A DNA stretch of 64,000 nucleotides from Candidatus Krumholzibacteriota bacterium (GTDB lineage Bacteria; Krumholzibacteriota; Krumholzibacteriia; Krumholzibacteriales; Krumholzibacteriaceae), in assembly GCA_030609325.1 (NCBI GenBank), contig JAUWCL010000008.1:1-64000 (forward strand), read 5' to 3'. Below are positions 36,857-46,711 of the stretch, in pieces (position 1 is the stretch's first letter; every line of letters starts with the position of its first letter). The notes under the pieces were generated by a model, which saw only the letters and a program-made list of their open reading frames with translations, was not told where the DNA came from and did not search any database. A program made the position numbers and the translations under genes.

Positions 36857-39524
36857 TATCAGGACAGCTCGTGAGATCAGGAAAGCCTACGTCGATTTCT
36901 TCCTGGGGAAGAAGCACACCGAAGTGCCCGGCGCACCCCTCGTCCCGAAGGGCGATGCTACCCTCCTGTTCACCTCCGCGGGGATGGTGCAGTTCAAGGA
37001 TTGCTACCTCTCGCCTGACAACCTCCCGTACACGAGGGCGGTCAGCGTCCAGAAATGCCTCAGGGCCGGCGATCTCGAGAGCGTCGGCAGGACATTGCGC
37101 CACCACACCTTTTTCGAGATGCTGGGCAACTTCAGTTTCGGCGATTACTTCAAGGTCGAGGCGATCGAGTGGGCCTGGGAGTTTGTCGTCGATGTGCTCC
37201 AGCTTCCCGTGGACCTTCTCTACGTCAGCGTATTCGAGGAAGACGATGAGGCGTTCGAGATATGGAACGAGAGCGTCGGCGTTCCCGCCGAAAGGATCGT
37301 CAGGCTCGGGCGGAAGGACAATTTCTGGGGCCCCGTCGGGAAGACCGGCGTATGCGGTCCGTGCTCCGAGATCTATTACGACGCCGGCGAGGCCAGGGGA
37401 TGCGGCAACGGGAGCTGCGGCCCGGGATGTGACTGCGACCGGTTCCTCGAATTCTGGAACCTCGTCTTCCCGCAGTTTTTCCTCGAGGAGGACGGCACCT
37501 ACAGGCCCCTCGAGAAACCGGGCATAGACACCGGCGCCGGCCTCGAGAGGATCGCGATGATCATGCAGGGCGCAGCGGACAACTTCCACACCGACATTTT
37601 CCAGCCCCTCGTGGATGCTGTCATCGCGATGCTGCCCGAAAACACCGACACGACCGGTGAGGCGAAGATGGGGATCAACATGATCGCCGATCACGCCAGG
37701 GCGCTGACATTCACGGTCTCGGAGGGGATATACCCCTCGAACGAGGGCAGGGGGTATATCCTCAGGCGGTTACTGAGACGGGCCCTGACGCGGCTTCACA
37801 CATTCGGAATCGTCGAGCCGGTCCTCTACGGCCTCGTCGACGAGGTCGTCAGGGTCATGGGAGAGGATTATCCCGAGCTCGCCGAGAGGGCGCCCGACAC
37901 GGCGATGATAATCAGGTCAGAAGAGGAAAACTTCTTCCGTACCATCGAGGAAGGCAGGTCCAGGTTCGGGACCATCGTCGATGATATCAAGAAAGTGAAT
38001 GGCAGCAGGATCGATGGTGCCCAGGCCTTCCTGCTTTACGATACATATGGATTTCCGCTGGAGCTCACCGTCGCTCTTGCCGGCGACGAGGGGCTCGAGG
38101 TCGACGAGGAAGGATTTGTCTCCGCGATGGAGGAGCAGAGGAAGCGCGCCCAGCGGAGCAACGCCTTCGACGCCGGCGAACAGGCACTCGTCGAGATGAC
38201 GGAGCTGTCCGAAGGGGAGAGCTCGATTTTCACAGGATACGAGAGCGTCGGCGGCGAGGCCGAGATCCGCAGGTACAGGGTGTTCGAGAAATCGGAGAGG
38301 AAAGACATCGCCTGGTCCCGGGAGGGTGGTGCGGCGATCGAGCTTATACTGGACAGGACGCCGTTCTATGCCACATCGGGCGGGCAGCTCGCCGACAGCG
38401 GCTGGATAGAAATGGCGGGGCACAGGCTGGAAATACGCGATGTGCTCAAGAGGGGCGGAGAGATAATCCACGTGGCCGAGCAGGCCGATGATATCCCTGA
38501 TATCGGGAAGCTGGTCTCGAGGAACGCGAAGATACAACTTCATATCGACGACGAGTCGAGGCTCGCGACGGCGGCCGGCCATACCGCGACTCATCTTCTC
38601 CAAGCCGCGCTGCGCGAGGTCGTGGGCGGTCATGTCGCCCAGGCCGGATCGCTCGTGGGGCCCGACAGGCTGAGATTCGATTTCAACCATTTCCAGGCGG
38701 TTACCGGGGAGGAGAAGAGGAAGATCGAGGAGCTCGTGAACCGGTGGATACGCGATTCGCTGGAGGTAAGGACGGAACTGATGGACTACCAGGAGGCCAT
38801 GGACTCCGGGGCCGTCGCCCTGTTCGACGAGAAATACGGAGCGAAGGTGCGTGTCGTGCGGGTGGGGGACGCGTCGACCGAGCTGTGCGGCGGCACGCAT
38901 CTCTCGTCGACCGGCCAGGCCGGCCTGTTCCTCATCGTATCGGAGAGCAGCGTGGCAGCGGGCGTACGCAGGATAGAGGCTGTAACCGGACAGGGAGCCC
39001 TTCGCCATGTCCATGACGCATTAGATCGCGAGGAAGAGGCGGCGTCCCTGCTCAGGACCACCCCTGTCGAAACGGCGCCGAGGATCGGTGCCATGCTCGA
39101 GACACTGGAAGAGCTGAAGAAAGAGATAAAGCGTCTCGAGAAGGGCGGCGGGCGGCTCGAGGCGATCATAGGAGACGCGAAGGAGATATCGGGGATGAAG
39201 ATCGCGGCCGGCAGGCCCGGCGCAAGGGACGTCGGGGCCCTCAGGGCCATGGCCGATTCGTTCAGGAAGAGGGTGCCTTCGGGCGCAGCCGTTCTCTCCA
39301 TGCCCGACAAGGGAAAGATGCATTTCGTGATCACTGTTACCGACGATCTTGTCGAAAGGGGAGTCACGGCGGACGGTCTCGTGAAAGAGCTCGGTTCGCT
39401 GGCCGGCGGAGAAGGTGGCGGGAAGAGACATCTCGCCCAGCTCGGCACGAAAGATCTCGAAAGCGAGAAGAGGGTCTTCGAGGCGCTCCCCGGAATAATA
39501 GAGCGGTTTATAAACGGACGGTGA
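36846..39524 (+). CDS. alaS: Alanyl-tRNA synthetase
   Basis: 892 aa; DATLLFTSAGMVQFKDCYL, RHHTFFEMLGNFSFGDYFK, AGHTATHLLQAALREV, ELCGGTHLSSTGQ. Confidence 0.97.
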   Translation: MNCNIRTAREIRKAYVDFFLGKKHTEVPGAPLVPKGDATLLFTSAGMVQFKDCYLSPDNLPYTRAVSVQKCLRAGDLESVGRTLRHHTFFEMLGNFSFGDYFKVEAIEWAWEFVVDVLQLPVDLLYVSVFEEDDEAFEIWNESVGVPAERIVRLGRKDNFWGPVGKTGVCGPCSEIYYDAGEARGCGNGSCGPGCDCDRFLEFWNLVFPQFFLEEDGTYRPLEKPGIDTGAGLERIAMIMQGAADNFHTDIFQPLVDAVIAMLPENTDTTGEAKMGINMIADHARALTFTVSEGIYPSNEGRGYILRRLLRRALTRLHTFGIVEPVLYGLVDEVVRVMGEDYPELAERAPDTAMIIRSEEENFFRTIEEGRSRFGTIVDDIKKVNGSRIDGAQAFLLYDTYGFPLELTVALAGDEGLEVDEEGFVSAMEEQRKRAQRSNAFDAGEQALVEMTELSEGESSIFTGYESVGGEAEIRRYRVFEKSERKDIAWSREGGAAIELILDRTPFYATSGGQLADSGWIEMAGHRLEIRDVLKRGGEIIHVAEQADDIPDIGKLVSRNAKIQLHIDDESRLATAAGHTATHLLQAALREVVGGHVAQAGSLVGPDRLRFDFNHFQAVTGEEKRKIEELVNRWIRDSLEVRTELMDYQEAMDSGAVALFDEKYGAKVRVVRVGDASTELCGGTHLSSTGQAGLFLIVSESSVAAGVRRIEAVTGQGALRHVHDALDREEEAASLLRTTPVETAPRIGAMLETLEELKKEIKRLEKGGGRLEAIIGDAKEISGMKIAAGRPGARDVGALRAMADSFRKRVPSGAAVLSMPDKGKMHFVITVTDDLVERGVTADGLVKELGSLAGGEGGGKRHLAQLGTKDLESEKRVFEALPGIIERFINGR

Positions 39525-39529
39525 GGGAT

Positions 39530-41002
39530 ATGAAACGTGCTGTCGTAATGATTGCCGCTGTCTGTGCGGCGGTGACGATCTCGGCCGGTCTTGCCTCGGC
39601 GCAGACGAGCGGCAACGAGCTGGCGGACCATGCGAAACAGGTCGATCTCGAAAAGAAAGAATCCGGATACGGCCAGGTCGTCGAGCAGCAGAGGTCGAGT
39701 TACGATATCCCGAAGCTCGAGCGGGTGATCGATCCCGACCAGTATATTCTCGGGCCGTACGACAGGCTCCTCGTTAACATTATCGGGACCGAGTCGAGGA
39801 CGTTCGCCATTGTGGTGCTGCCGGAAGGCTACGTCTTCGTACCGAGCGTGGGCGCGATAAAGGCCGACGGCCTGACACTCACCGAATTCAGGAAGAGGCT
39901 CGGCGAGGAGATCAACAGGTTCTTCAAGAACGTGAAGCTCTTCTGCTATCTGCAGGAACCGAGGGTGTTCCGGGTCTTCGTGACCGGTGAGGTCGGGAGA
40001 CCCGGGGCGGTGAATGTCTCGGCGGTGAAGCGCGTCTCAGACGCGGTGGAGCTGGCGGGCAGCATCAAATCCGAGGGATCAAACAGGCGGGTCATCCTCT
40101 ACAGGGGAACGGACACCCTCGATGTCGATATTCTCCGATACGTTATCAAGGGTGATTTCTCCAGCAACCTGTTCCTCTCCAACGGTGACCGGATACACGT
40201 TCCGATCGCCCGGCAGCATGCCGCGATAAGAGGTTCCGTCCACAAGCCCATGAATTACGAGACACTGCCCCACGAAACGGTCGGTGACCTGATCGATATC
40301 GCGGGAGGATTCAGGGCGGAGGCTGTCAGGGACAGGGTGCTGCTCACGAGGGTCCAGGAGGACGGCTCGGTCATTACGATGCAGGTCCAGTCGTACGAAT
40401 TCGACACGGTTCTGAAGGACCGCGACGAGGTGAACGTGATCGACGGCATGACCGGCACGAGCAGAGTGTTCGTTTTCGGCGCGACGAAGCAGAAAGGCAG
40501 TTACTATATTACAGAGGGTGAGGGGCTGCGGAGCCTGCTAGGCCGCGTGGCGATCTACAACACCGACGCCGACCTGACCACCGCGACTCTCGAGAGAGAG
40601 ACCGGCGAGCTGATCAGGGTGAACCTCAAGGACTTCGTACCGCCGAGCATCGCCGAGGACATCCCCCTGATCGACGGCGACATCCTGCACATACCCACGG
40701 TCGACCAGACCGTATCGGTCGGCGGGCAGGTGCAGGAACCGGGAAAGGTCCGGTTCGTGAGCAACTGGACGGTCGCCCAGTACGTCGGCGCGGCGGGAGG
40801 CCCCACATACGAGGGAAGCATCGACAGGATCATGGTCATATCGAAGGACGGCGCGGCGATCCAGACGGGGCGTGACTATTATCCGAACAGCGGGGACGTC
40901 ATCATCGTCAAGCGAAACAAGACAAAGATATTCAACGACATCTTCGGAGGGCTTCTCGGCGTCGGAACGCTGATAATCTCAATCGTGGCACTTACGAAAT
41001 GA
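39530..41002 (+). CDS. Polysaccharide export protein (Wza-like, SLBB domains)
   Basis: DQYILGPYDRLLVNIIGTESRTFAIVVLPEGYVFVPSVG, repeated SLBB-like GEVGRPGAVNV / GQVQEPGKVRF; C-terminal hydrophobic helix. Confidence 0.85.
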   Translation: MKRAVVMIAAVCAAVTISAGLASAQTSGNELADHAKQVDLEKKESGYGQVVEQQRSSYDIPKLERVIDPDQYILGPYDRLLVNIIGTESRTFAIVVLPEGYVFVPSVGAIKADGLTLTEFRKRLGEEINRFFKNVKLFCYLQEPRVFRVFVTGEVGRPGAVNVSAVKRVSDAVELAGSIKSEGSNRRVILYRGTDTLDVDILRYVIKGDFSSNLFLSNGDRIHVPIARQHAAIRGSVHKPMNYETLPHETVGDLIDIAGGFRAEAVRDRVLLTRVQEDGSVITMQVQSYEFDTVLKDRDEVNVIDGMTGTSRVFVFGATKQKGSYYITEGEGLRSLLGRVAIYNTDADLTTATLERETGELIRVNLKDFVPPSIAEDIPLIDGDILHIPTVDQTVSVGGQVQEPGKVRFVSNWTVAQYVGAAGGPTYEGSIDRIMVISKDGAAIQTGRDYYPNSGDVIIVKRNKTKIFNDIFGGLLGVGTLIISIVALTK

Positions 41003-41071
41003 CAGTGTCCCCGGAGATTCGTAACACGGTGAAGATGCTTGACATGGTGTGACACGTGATACGGTGAAGAT

Positions 41072-41674
41072 ATGACGCACAGCGACGGATATATCGAACA
41101 GGTACTCGGCGAACTCGACGCTCTGAGGAAGGCGCTCGAATCGTTCCCCCGTCAGCAGGCGGAGACTCTCGTCGAGATGGCGGAGCTGATGGCGAGTGCG
41201 ATAAAGTCGGGAAAGGTTGTTCTGACCTGCGGCAACGGCGGGAGCGCCGCGGACGCGCAGCATATAGCAGGCGAACTCGTCGGGAGGTTCCGCAGGAAGA
41301 AGCTCCGTGGATACAAGGCATTCGCCCTGACCGCGAACAGCTCGGTCCTGACGGCGATCGCGAACGATTTCAGCTACGACGATATCTTCTCCAAGCAGAT
41401 AGAGGCGATTGGCAGCTCCGGAGACGTGTTGCTGGCACTGTCGACGAGCGGCAATTCGCCGAACGCCATCGAGGCGGTCTCGATGGCGGCGAGCCTCGGT
41501 ATGAAGACCTTTGCCTTCACGGGCGCGGGCGGCGGCACTCTGGCCGAACAGGCAGATCTTGCGATCGTAGTGCCCGACGAGGACTTCGCCCGCATCCAGG
41601 AGATCCACATGGCCCTCGGACATATTCTCTGCGGGCTTGTCGAGGAGATACTCACATCGCCCGGCCGGGCGTGA
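41072..41674 (+). CDS. gmhA: Phosphoheptose isomerase (SIS domain)
   Basis: 200 aa; CGNGGSAADAQHIAGELVGRFRR, LSTSGNSPNAIEAV, HMALGHILCGLVEE. Confidence 0.92.
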   Translation: MTHSDGYIEQVLGELDALRKALESFPRQQAETLVEMAELMASAIKSGKVVLTCGNGGSAADAQHIAGELVGRFRRKKLRGYKAFALTANSSVLTAIANDFSYDDIFSKQIEAIGSSGDVLLALSTSGNSPNAIEAVSMAASLGMKTFAFTGAGGGTLAEQADLAIVVPDEDFARIQEIHMALGHILCGLVEEILTSPGRA

Positions 41675-41705
41675 CAGCCGGCCGGTCCCATGGCGGGGGG
41701 GCGGT

Positions 41706-42854
41706 TTGAAGATCCTTCAACTCTGCGCTGTCGATTTCACTGCATACCACCTTCTCAGGCCGCTCGGCCTGAGTCTCCGTGACGCGGGTTACGATGTCTC
41801 GTTCTGCTGCTCGCCCGGGGAGGGGCTCGACCGGCTGGAGCAGGAGGGATTCGACGTATATCGGATCCCGATCTCGAGGTCGTACAATATTTTCTCCCAC
41901 GCGGTCTCGTTCGTGCGCCTGTTTCGTCTGATGCGCAGGGAACGCTTCGATGTAGTCCACACCCATACGCCGGTGGCGGGGCTGCTCGGGCGGGTGGCGG
42001 CGAAGACGGCGCGCGTGCCCCGGATCGTCTACACCGCTCACGGCTTCTACTTTCACGAGGATATGCACGGTCCGGTAAGCGGCGTGATGCGCTCGATCGA
42101 GCGGTTCGGAGCCTCGCTCTCCGACCTGGTGTTCGTCCAGAGCGGTGAGGACCTCGAGGAGGCGGTCGAGTCGCGCATAGCCCCCGCGGAGAAACTCGTA
42201 CATATCGGCAACGGTGTCGATCCGTCCATCTTCGGGCGCGAGGTGAACGCGAAGGCGGCGGCCGCTCTCCGGGAGGAATTTGGAATAGACGGCGGTCCCG
42301 TGATCGGGTTCACGGGACGCATCGTGAGGGAAAAGGGAGCGGTCGAATTCGTGAAGGCGGCCGGGATAGTCTCGCGCGAGATCCCCGGCGCGAGATTTGT
42401 CATGGTCGGAGCACCCCTCGAGAGCGACCGGGACGGCTGCCAGGCTGAGATAGAGACGCTCGTGCGCGGCGAGGGACTGTCGGGACGGCTTGTGATGACC
42501 GGCTACAGGAAGGACGTCCCGCCGATACTCTCCCTGCTGGATCTCTTCGCGATGTCGAGCTACCGTGAGGGGATGCCCCGGTCGCTGCTCGAAGCGATGG
42601 CCACAGGCCTGCCCGTGGCGGCGACCGATATCAGGGGATGCAGGGAGGAGGTGGTCGACGGCGAGACCGGCCTTCTGGTCCCGCCACGCGACCACTACGC
42701 CCTTGGAGAGGCGATGCTGAGGATCCTGTCGGATGAGGGCCTGGCCGCCCGGATGGGAAGGGCCGGCAGACAGAGGGTCATCGATCTCTTCGACGAGCGG
42801 GTCGTGACGCAGCTGCAGGTCGACAGGCTCGACGCCCTTACGGGGCGGAAGTGA
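41706..42854 (+). CDS. Glycosyltransferase family 4-like
   Basis: LKILQLCAVDFTAYHLLRPLG..., HTHTPVAGLLGRVAAK, EGMPRSLLEAMATGLPVAATDIRGCREEV; TTG start. Confidence 0.9.
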   Translation: MKILQLCAVDFTAYHLLRPLGLSLRDAGYDVSFCCSPGEGLDRLEQEGFDVYRIPISRSYNIFSHAVSFVRLFRLMRRERFDVVHTHTPVAGLLGRVAAKTARVPRIVYTAHGFYFHEDMHGPVSGVMRSIERFGASLSDLVFVQSGEDLEEAVESRIAPAEKLVHIGNGVDPSIFGREVNAKAAAALREEFGIDGGPVIGFTGRIVREKGAVEFVKAAGIVSREIPGARFVMVGAPLESDRDGCQAEIETLVRGEGLSGRLVMTGYRKDVPPILSLLDLFAMSSYREGMPRSLLEAMATGLPVAATDIRGCREEVVDGETGLLVPPRDHYALGEAMLRILSDEGLAARMGRAGRQRVIDLFDERVVTQLQVDRLDALTGRK

Positions 42855-44019
42855 CTGAATTCCCCCGCGGCCTGCGTTTCCCGCACATGTCGAGATACAT
42901 GATCTCGTACCGGGCGGTGACGGCGCCGATCTCGTAGTTCTTTTTGATTCTCTCCCGGGCTTTTTCGCCGAGGGCCGCTCTCGCTTCACGTTTCATGGCA
43001 AGGATCTTTTTCCAGCCGGCGGCGAGCGCTTCCGGATCCCCCGGCTCGATCACCTGGCCGCAGTCTCCCACGATCTCCGCCGAATCACCCACGTCCGTCA
43101 CCACGCACGGCACTCCGCATGACATAGCCTCTCCGATGATGTTGGGGAATCCCTCACCGCTCGAGGCGGACGACGAGGCGATGTCGAGTGACGCCTGTAT
43201 CCTCGGTATGTCGGCGCGCCGCCCGAGCGGGAAGACCGTATCCTCGAGACCCTCTTCTCCGATCATTCCGGCAAGATCCGTGTTGTCTGCCGTCACTTCC
43301 TTTCCGCAGAGGATGAAACGTACCAGGGGCATCTCCGCGTGCAGGATGCCGGCCGCCCGTACGAACGTCGCGTGGTCCTTCTGTGGATGGTATCTCGCCA
43401 CGAGGCCGACGAGGGGCGCGTTCCTATCCAGACCGAGATCCTTGCGGACCGAGCTTCGCGCGCCGCTGTCCGGCACGAATAGCGAGGTGTCGAATCCGTT
43501 GGGTATCACGACCATCCTGCCGGTGTCGTATCCGATCGCCGCATGGGTCTCCATAGAGGCCCGCGAACAGCAGACGATCCTTTCGGGGAGACGCCGGGAA
43601 AGACGGGCACACCACCCCGCCACGCGTATCGTTCTCTTCTTCATGTGATCCGGGTCGAGATCGCTGTGGCGGATGTTCCACGCGACGGGGATCGAGTGCG
43701 CGAACCTGGCGGCGAGCCCGCCGGCCAGGTCGGCATGATACATCCATGTCTGGAGGATGTCGGGTCGGATCCGCCGGAGGGCCCGGATCAGCCTGGCGAG
43801 GGCCGATAGATCGAGGCCGCTTCTCGATGCGTCGAGGGAGTGAAAGGAAACGCCCTCGTCGATCATCTTCCTGCCGATCTCCCCCGCGGTCGTCAGCGAG
43901 ATCACGCTGACGTCGAACCTTTCCCTGTCGATCCTCGACACGAGCTTGTTGAGCATCGTCTCTGCGCCGCCGGTGGAGGTGCCCGTTATAAGATGCGCGA
44001 TCGAGATCCTGTCGTTCAT
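42838..44019 (-). CDS. Glycosyltransferase family 4-like
   Basis: 393 aa; ISIAHLITGTSTGGAETMLNKLV, GEGFPNIIGEAMSCGVPCVVTDVGDSAEIVGD. Confidence 0.9.
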   Translation of the reverse strand: MNDRISIAHLITGTSTGGAETMLNKLVSRIDRERFDVSVISLTTAGEIGRKMIDEGVSFHSLDASRSGLDLSALARLIRALRRIRPDILQTWMYHADLAGGLAARFAHSIPVAWNIRHSDLDPDHMKKRTIRVAGWCARLSRRLPERIVCCSRASMETHAAIGYDTGRMVVIPNGFDTSLFVPDSGARSSVRKDLGLDRNAPLVGLVARYHPQKDHATFVRAAGILHAEMPLVRFILCGKEVTADNTDLAGMIGEEGLEDTVFPLGRRADIPRIQASLDIASSSASSGEGFPNIIGEAMSCGVPCVVTDVGDSAEIVGDCGQVIEPGDPEALAAGWKKILAMKREARAALGEKARERIKKNYEIGAVTARYEIMYLDMCGKRRPRGNSVTSAP

Positions 44020-44212
44020 GGAGCCGTAAATCCCGAAAAGGGGCGGAAATGTCCGGATTCCCGAGCATTCTAATCTGCGGCCGGCAGACGGGCAAGGATA
44101 TTCCGGGAGAATAGGCGGCGGTGCGTGACCGGCCGAAATCGCTTGTCCTCCAAGCGCTCATAAAGTATTATCAGGCTTTGCGGAATGCGGCATTTCGTCC
44201 TGGAAGAGCTAC

Positions 44213-46711
44213 ATGCGTGAACTTCTCTTCTCTATGGAAGCATTACTGATCTCGTTCCTGATGACCGGGGCGATACTGCGTTATTCGATTCGCCGGTCCC
44301 TGCTCGACATGCCGACGGACCGAGGCTCCCACGAGGTGCCCAAACCGCGTCTCGGCGGGGTCGCGATCGTGATCGCGTTCTATCTGGCCATGTTCACGGC
44401 CCGTCTCGCCGGATTCGATCCGCTGCCGGGTGTCGATTCGAAGGCGGGGATCTTCGGGGCGGCGGCGATGATAGCCGCGGCAGGGCTCATCGACGATCTG
44501 AGAGGTCTCGACGCGAAGCTGAAGCTGGCCGTGCAGCTGTTAGCCGCCGGAGCCGTCATAGTCTCCGGCGTGGTTCTCGAGGAAGTCAGGATCCCGCTTC
44601 TCGGGACCGTGCCGCTCGGCCCGGCGGCCATCCCGCTCACGGTCCTCTGGATAACTGCATTCGTCAATTTCTACAATTTCATCGACGGGCTCGACGGGCT
44701 GGCGGCGGGCGTCGGCATGATCGCCGCCATATTCCTCGTGCTGCTCGGCTACGCGGCGGGAGATCCGGCCTTCGGGCTGGTATACGCGGTCATCGCCGGC
44801 GTGCTGTTCGGATTCCTCCGCTATAATTTCCCTCCTGCCAGGATATTCATGGGAGACTGCGGGTCCACCTTCATCGGTTTTGTGTTCGCAGTCCTCTCGA
44901 TCGCGGGGGCACGCCACGGTGTTCCGGCGTTCGTGACGATACTCCTGATGGGAGGGGCACTTGGGGACGCGGCTCTTACGCTGGCGAAAAGGGCGATACA
45001 GAGAAAGAGGATCTTTACCGCACACAGGACGCACTACTACCAGAGGCTGACGGATCTCGGTCTTTCCCACAAGCAGGTCACCCTTCTCGAGTATTTCATC
45101 GCGGCCCTGCTCGGCGGGAGCGCGTTTCTCCTGGTAAGCGGCGAGAACGTGTTCATCTCCGGCCTCGCCGTCATCTGGACGGGTTTCTTTCTCTGGGCCG
45201 TCTTCAAGATCAGGAAGCTGGAAAAAGGAGGGGAAGTGGGGAGCGCGAGGAGGATGTTCGCCGCGGCTCTCATCGACCTCGTGCTGATCGGCGGGAGCTA
45301 TGTTCTCAGCTACATGATCCGCCTCAACTTCAGTTTTCCCGAGGCGGAGACCAGGACGATGATAGTCAGCTTTCCCATAGTCATCGTGATCAGGACGGCC
45401 GTTTTTTATTACTACGGGCTTTACAAGGCCGTCTGGCGGTATACGACATTCGATGACATAGTGAGGATATTCAGGGCGGTCGCCGTGGGTTCGGTGATCA
45501 TGGTGGTCCTGTTCACCTTCCTGTTCAGGTTCGAATCGTTTCCCCGCTCGGTCTTCCTCATAGACCTGTTCATCCTGACCGTGTTCATGGCGGGAGCGAG
45601 GGTGGTCACCCGCTGGTTCCACGAGCTCCCCGCGCATGAGGAGGTCGAGGGCAGGAGGGTCGTCATCGGCGAGACGGGCCATATTGCCGAGGCCGTTCTC
45701 CATCAGGTCAAGCAGACGAAAGGACTGCACCCGGTCGGCTGGCTTGATGACAGGCGTTCGATGCACGGGAGAATGATCCACGGTATTCCCGTCCTCGGGA
45801 GCATGGGGGAGATCGAGAGCATCGCCGCCCACCACGGTGTCGACGAGATCGTGATCTCCTCCTCTTACGCGGGCAGGGTGCCTCCGGAAAGATTCGATCA
45901 GCTGGAGCGCTACGGCGTTCCCGTCAGGATCCTCGGCGATCCTTCGGAGGCGGCCGGCAGCGGCCCGGAGGAAATCGGGCCGTTCGACGGGATGAAGGTC
46001 GTGGCGGCCGGCAACGGGCCGGTCGTGAGGGCCTCTCCCGCGAGGTTCGGCCGGTCGGCGAACCTCTCGGTGATAACCGACGATCTTTTCGTAGTGAGGG
46101 AGAGCTCGGCATGGCTCGAGACGCCCGACGGGGCTTATCTCGGGGTGCTCGAGGATCGCCTCGCCACCATCAGGCTCGTTGCGGAGATCTCGCCCGACGT
46201 GATGATAGCCGATTTCGACATGACGGTGCGGGAGCTGTCGAATCCGCTCGACGCTTTTATACGCAAGGTCGTTCTGCCCCTCGAGAGGCTGGCCGCCGCC
46301 GCCGCCTCGGCCGGCTCGAGGCTGGTCGTGATCAGCCGCGGGGGGACTCACCGGAATGACGATGTGAGGCGTGCGTCACTGCTCGGCGAATCGGTCGTAC
46401 GGAGCCTGTTTTGTGGCAGGGAAGAGAGGCTCGTGATTATCCGCACCGACGGAGCCGCCGGCACGGCGGCGCTGTCGCATGCCGCAGGAAACCTGTCCGG
46501 AGACGAGGGAACGGTCTGGGAAGCGCGCGCGGCGGAGGACAGCGGTGAAATCCGGCTGGAACGTGTCGATATGGACTCCGTGCCCGAGGGAGTCTCCGGC
46601 GTGCTGATGGAGATATCGAGGGCTCTGACCGGAGGAGAAACTGAGAAGGTGTCGGGAATCCTCGTCGAATTCACGAGCGGCAGCGGAGTGGAGAAACATG
46701 AACGCGGCTGA
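44213..46711 (+). CDS. WecA/MraY-like GlcNAc-1-P transferase fused to CapD/PglF-like membrane and degenerate dehydratase domains
   Basis: 832 aa; N-term KPRLGGVAIVIAF, NFYNFIDGLDGLAAG, FMGDCGSTFIGF; middle YYYGLYKAVWRYTTFDDIVRI...VVIGETGHIAEAVLHQVK; C-term PDVMIADFDMTVRELSNPLDAFIRKVVLPLERLAAAAASAGSRLVVIS. Confidence 0.82.
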   Translation: MRELLFSMEALLISFLMTGAILRYSIRRSLLDMPTDRGSHEVPKPRLGGVAIVIAFYLAMFTARLAGFDPLPGVDSKAGIFGAAAMIAAAGLIDDLRGLDAKLKLAVQLLAAGAVIVSGVVLEEVRIPLLGTVPLGPAAIPLTVLWITAFVNFYNFIDGLDGLAAGVGMIAAIFLVLLGYAAGDPAFGLVYAVIAGVLFGFLRYNFPPARIFMGDCGSTFIGFVFAVLSIAGARHGVPAFVTILLMGGALGDAALTLAKRAIQRKRIFTAHRTHYYQRLTDLGLSHKQVTLLEYFIAALLGGSAFLLVSGENVFISGLAVIWTGFFLWAVFKIRKLEKGGEVGSARRMFAAALIDLVLIGGSYVLSYMIRLNFSFPEAETRTMIVSFPIVIVIRTAVFYYYGLYKAVWRYTTFDDIVRIFRAVAVGSVIMVVLFTFLFRFESFPRSVFLIDLFILTVFMAGARVVTRWFHELPAHEEVEGRRVVIGETGHIAEAVLHQVKQTKGLHPVGWLDDRRSMHGRMIHGIPVLGSMGEIESIAAHHGVDEIVISSSYAGRVPPERFDQLERYGVPVRILGDPSEAAGSGPEEIGPFDGMKVVAAGNGPVVRASPARFGRSANLSVITDDLFVVRESSAWLETPDGAYLGVLEDRLATIRLVAEISPDVMIADFDMTVRELSNPLDAFIRKVVLPLERLAAAAASAGSRLVVISRGGTHRNDDVRRASLLGESVVRSLFCGREERLVIIRTDGAAGTAALSHAAGNLSGDEGTVWEARAAEDSGEIRLERVDMDSVPEGVSGVLMEISRALTGGETEKVSGILVEFTSGSGVEKHERG

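Noticed and set aside
44540-46351. 603-aa minus-strand ORF opposite the WecA-CapD fusion
   Set aside because: Antisense shadow ORF, rich in His/Arg/Asp/Glu, without recognisable domain
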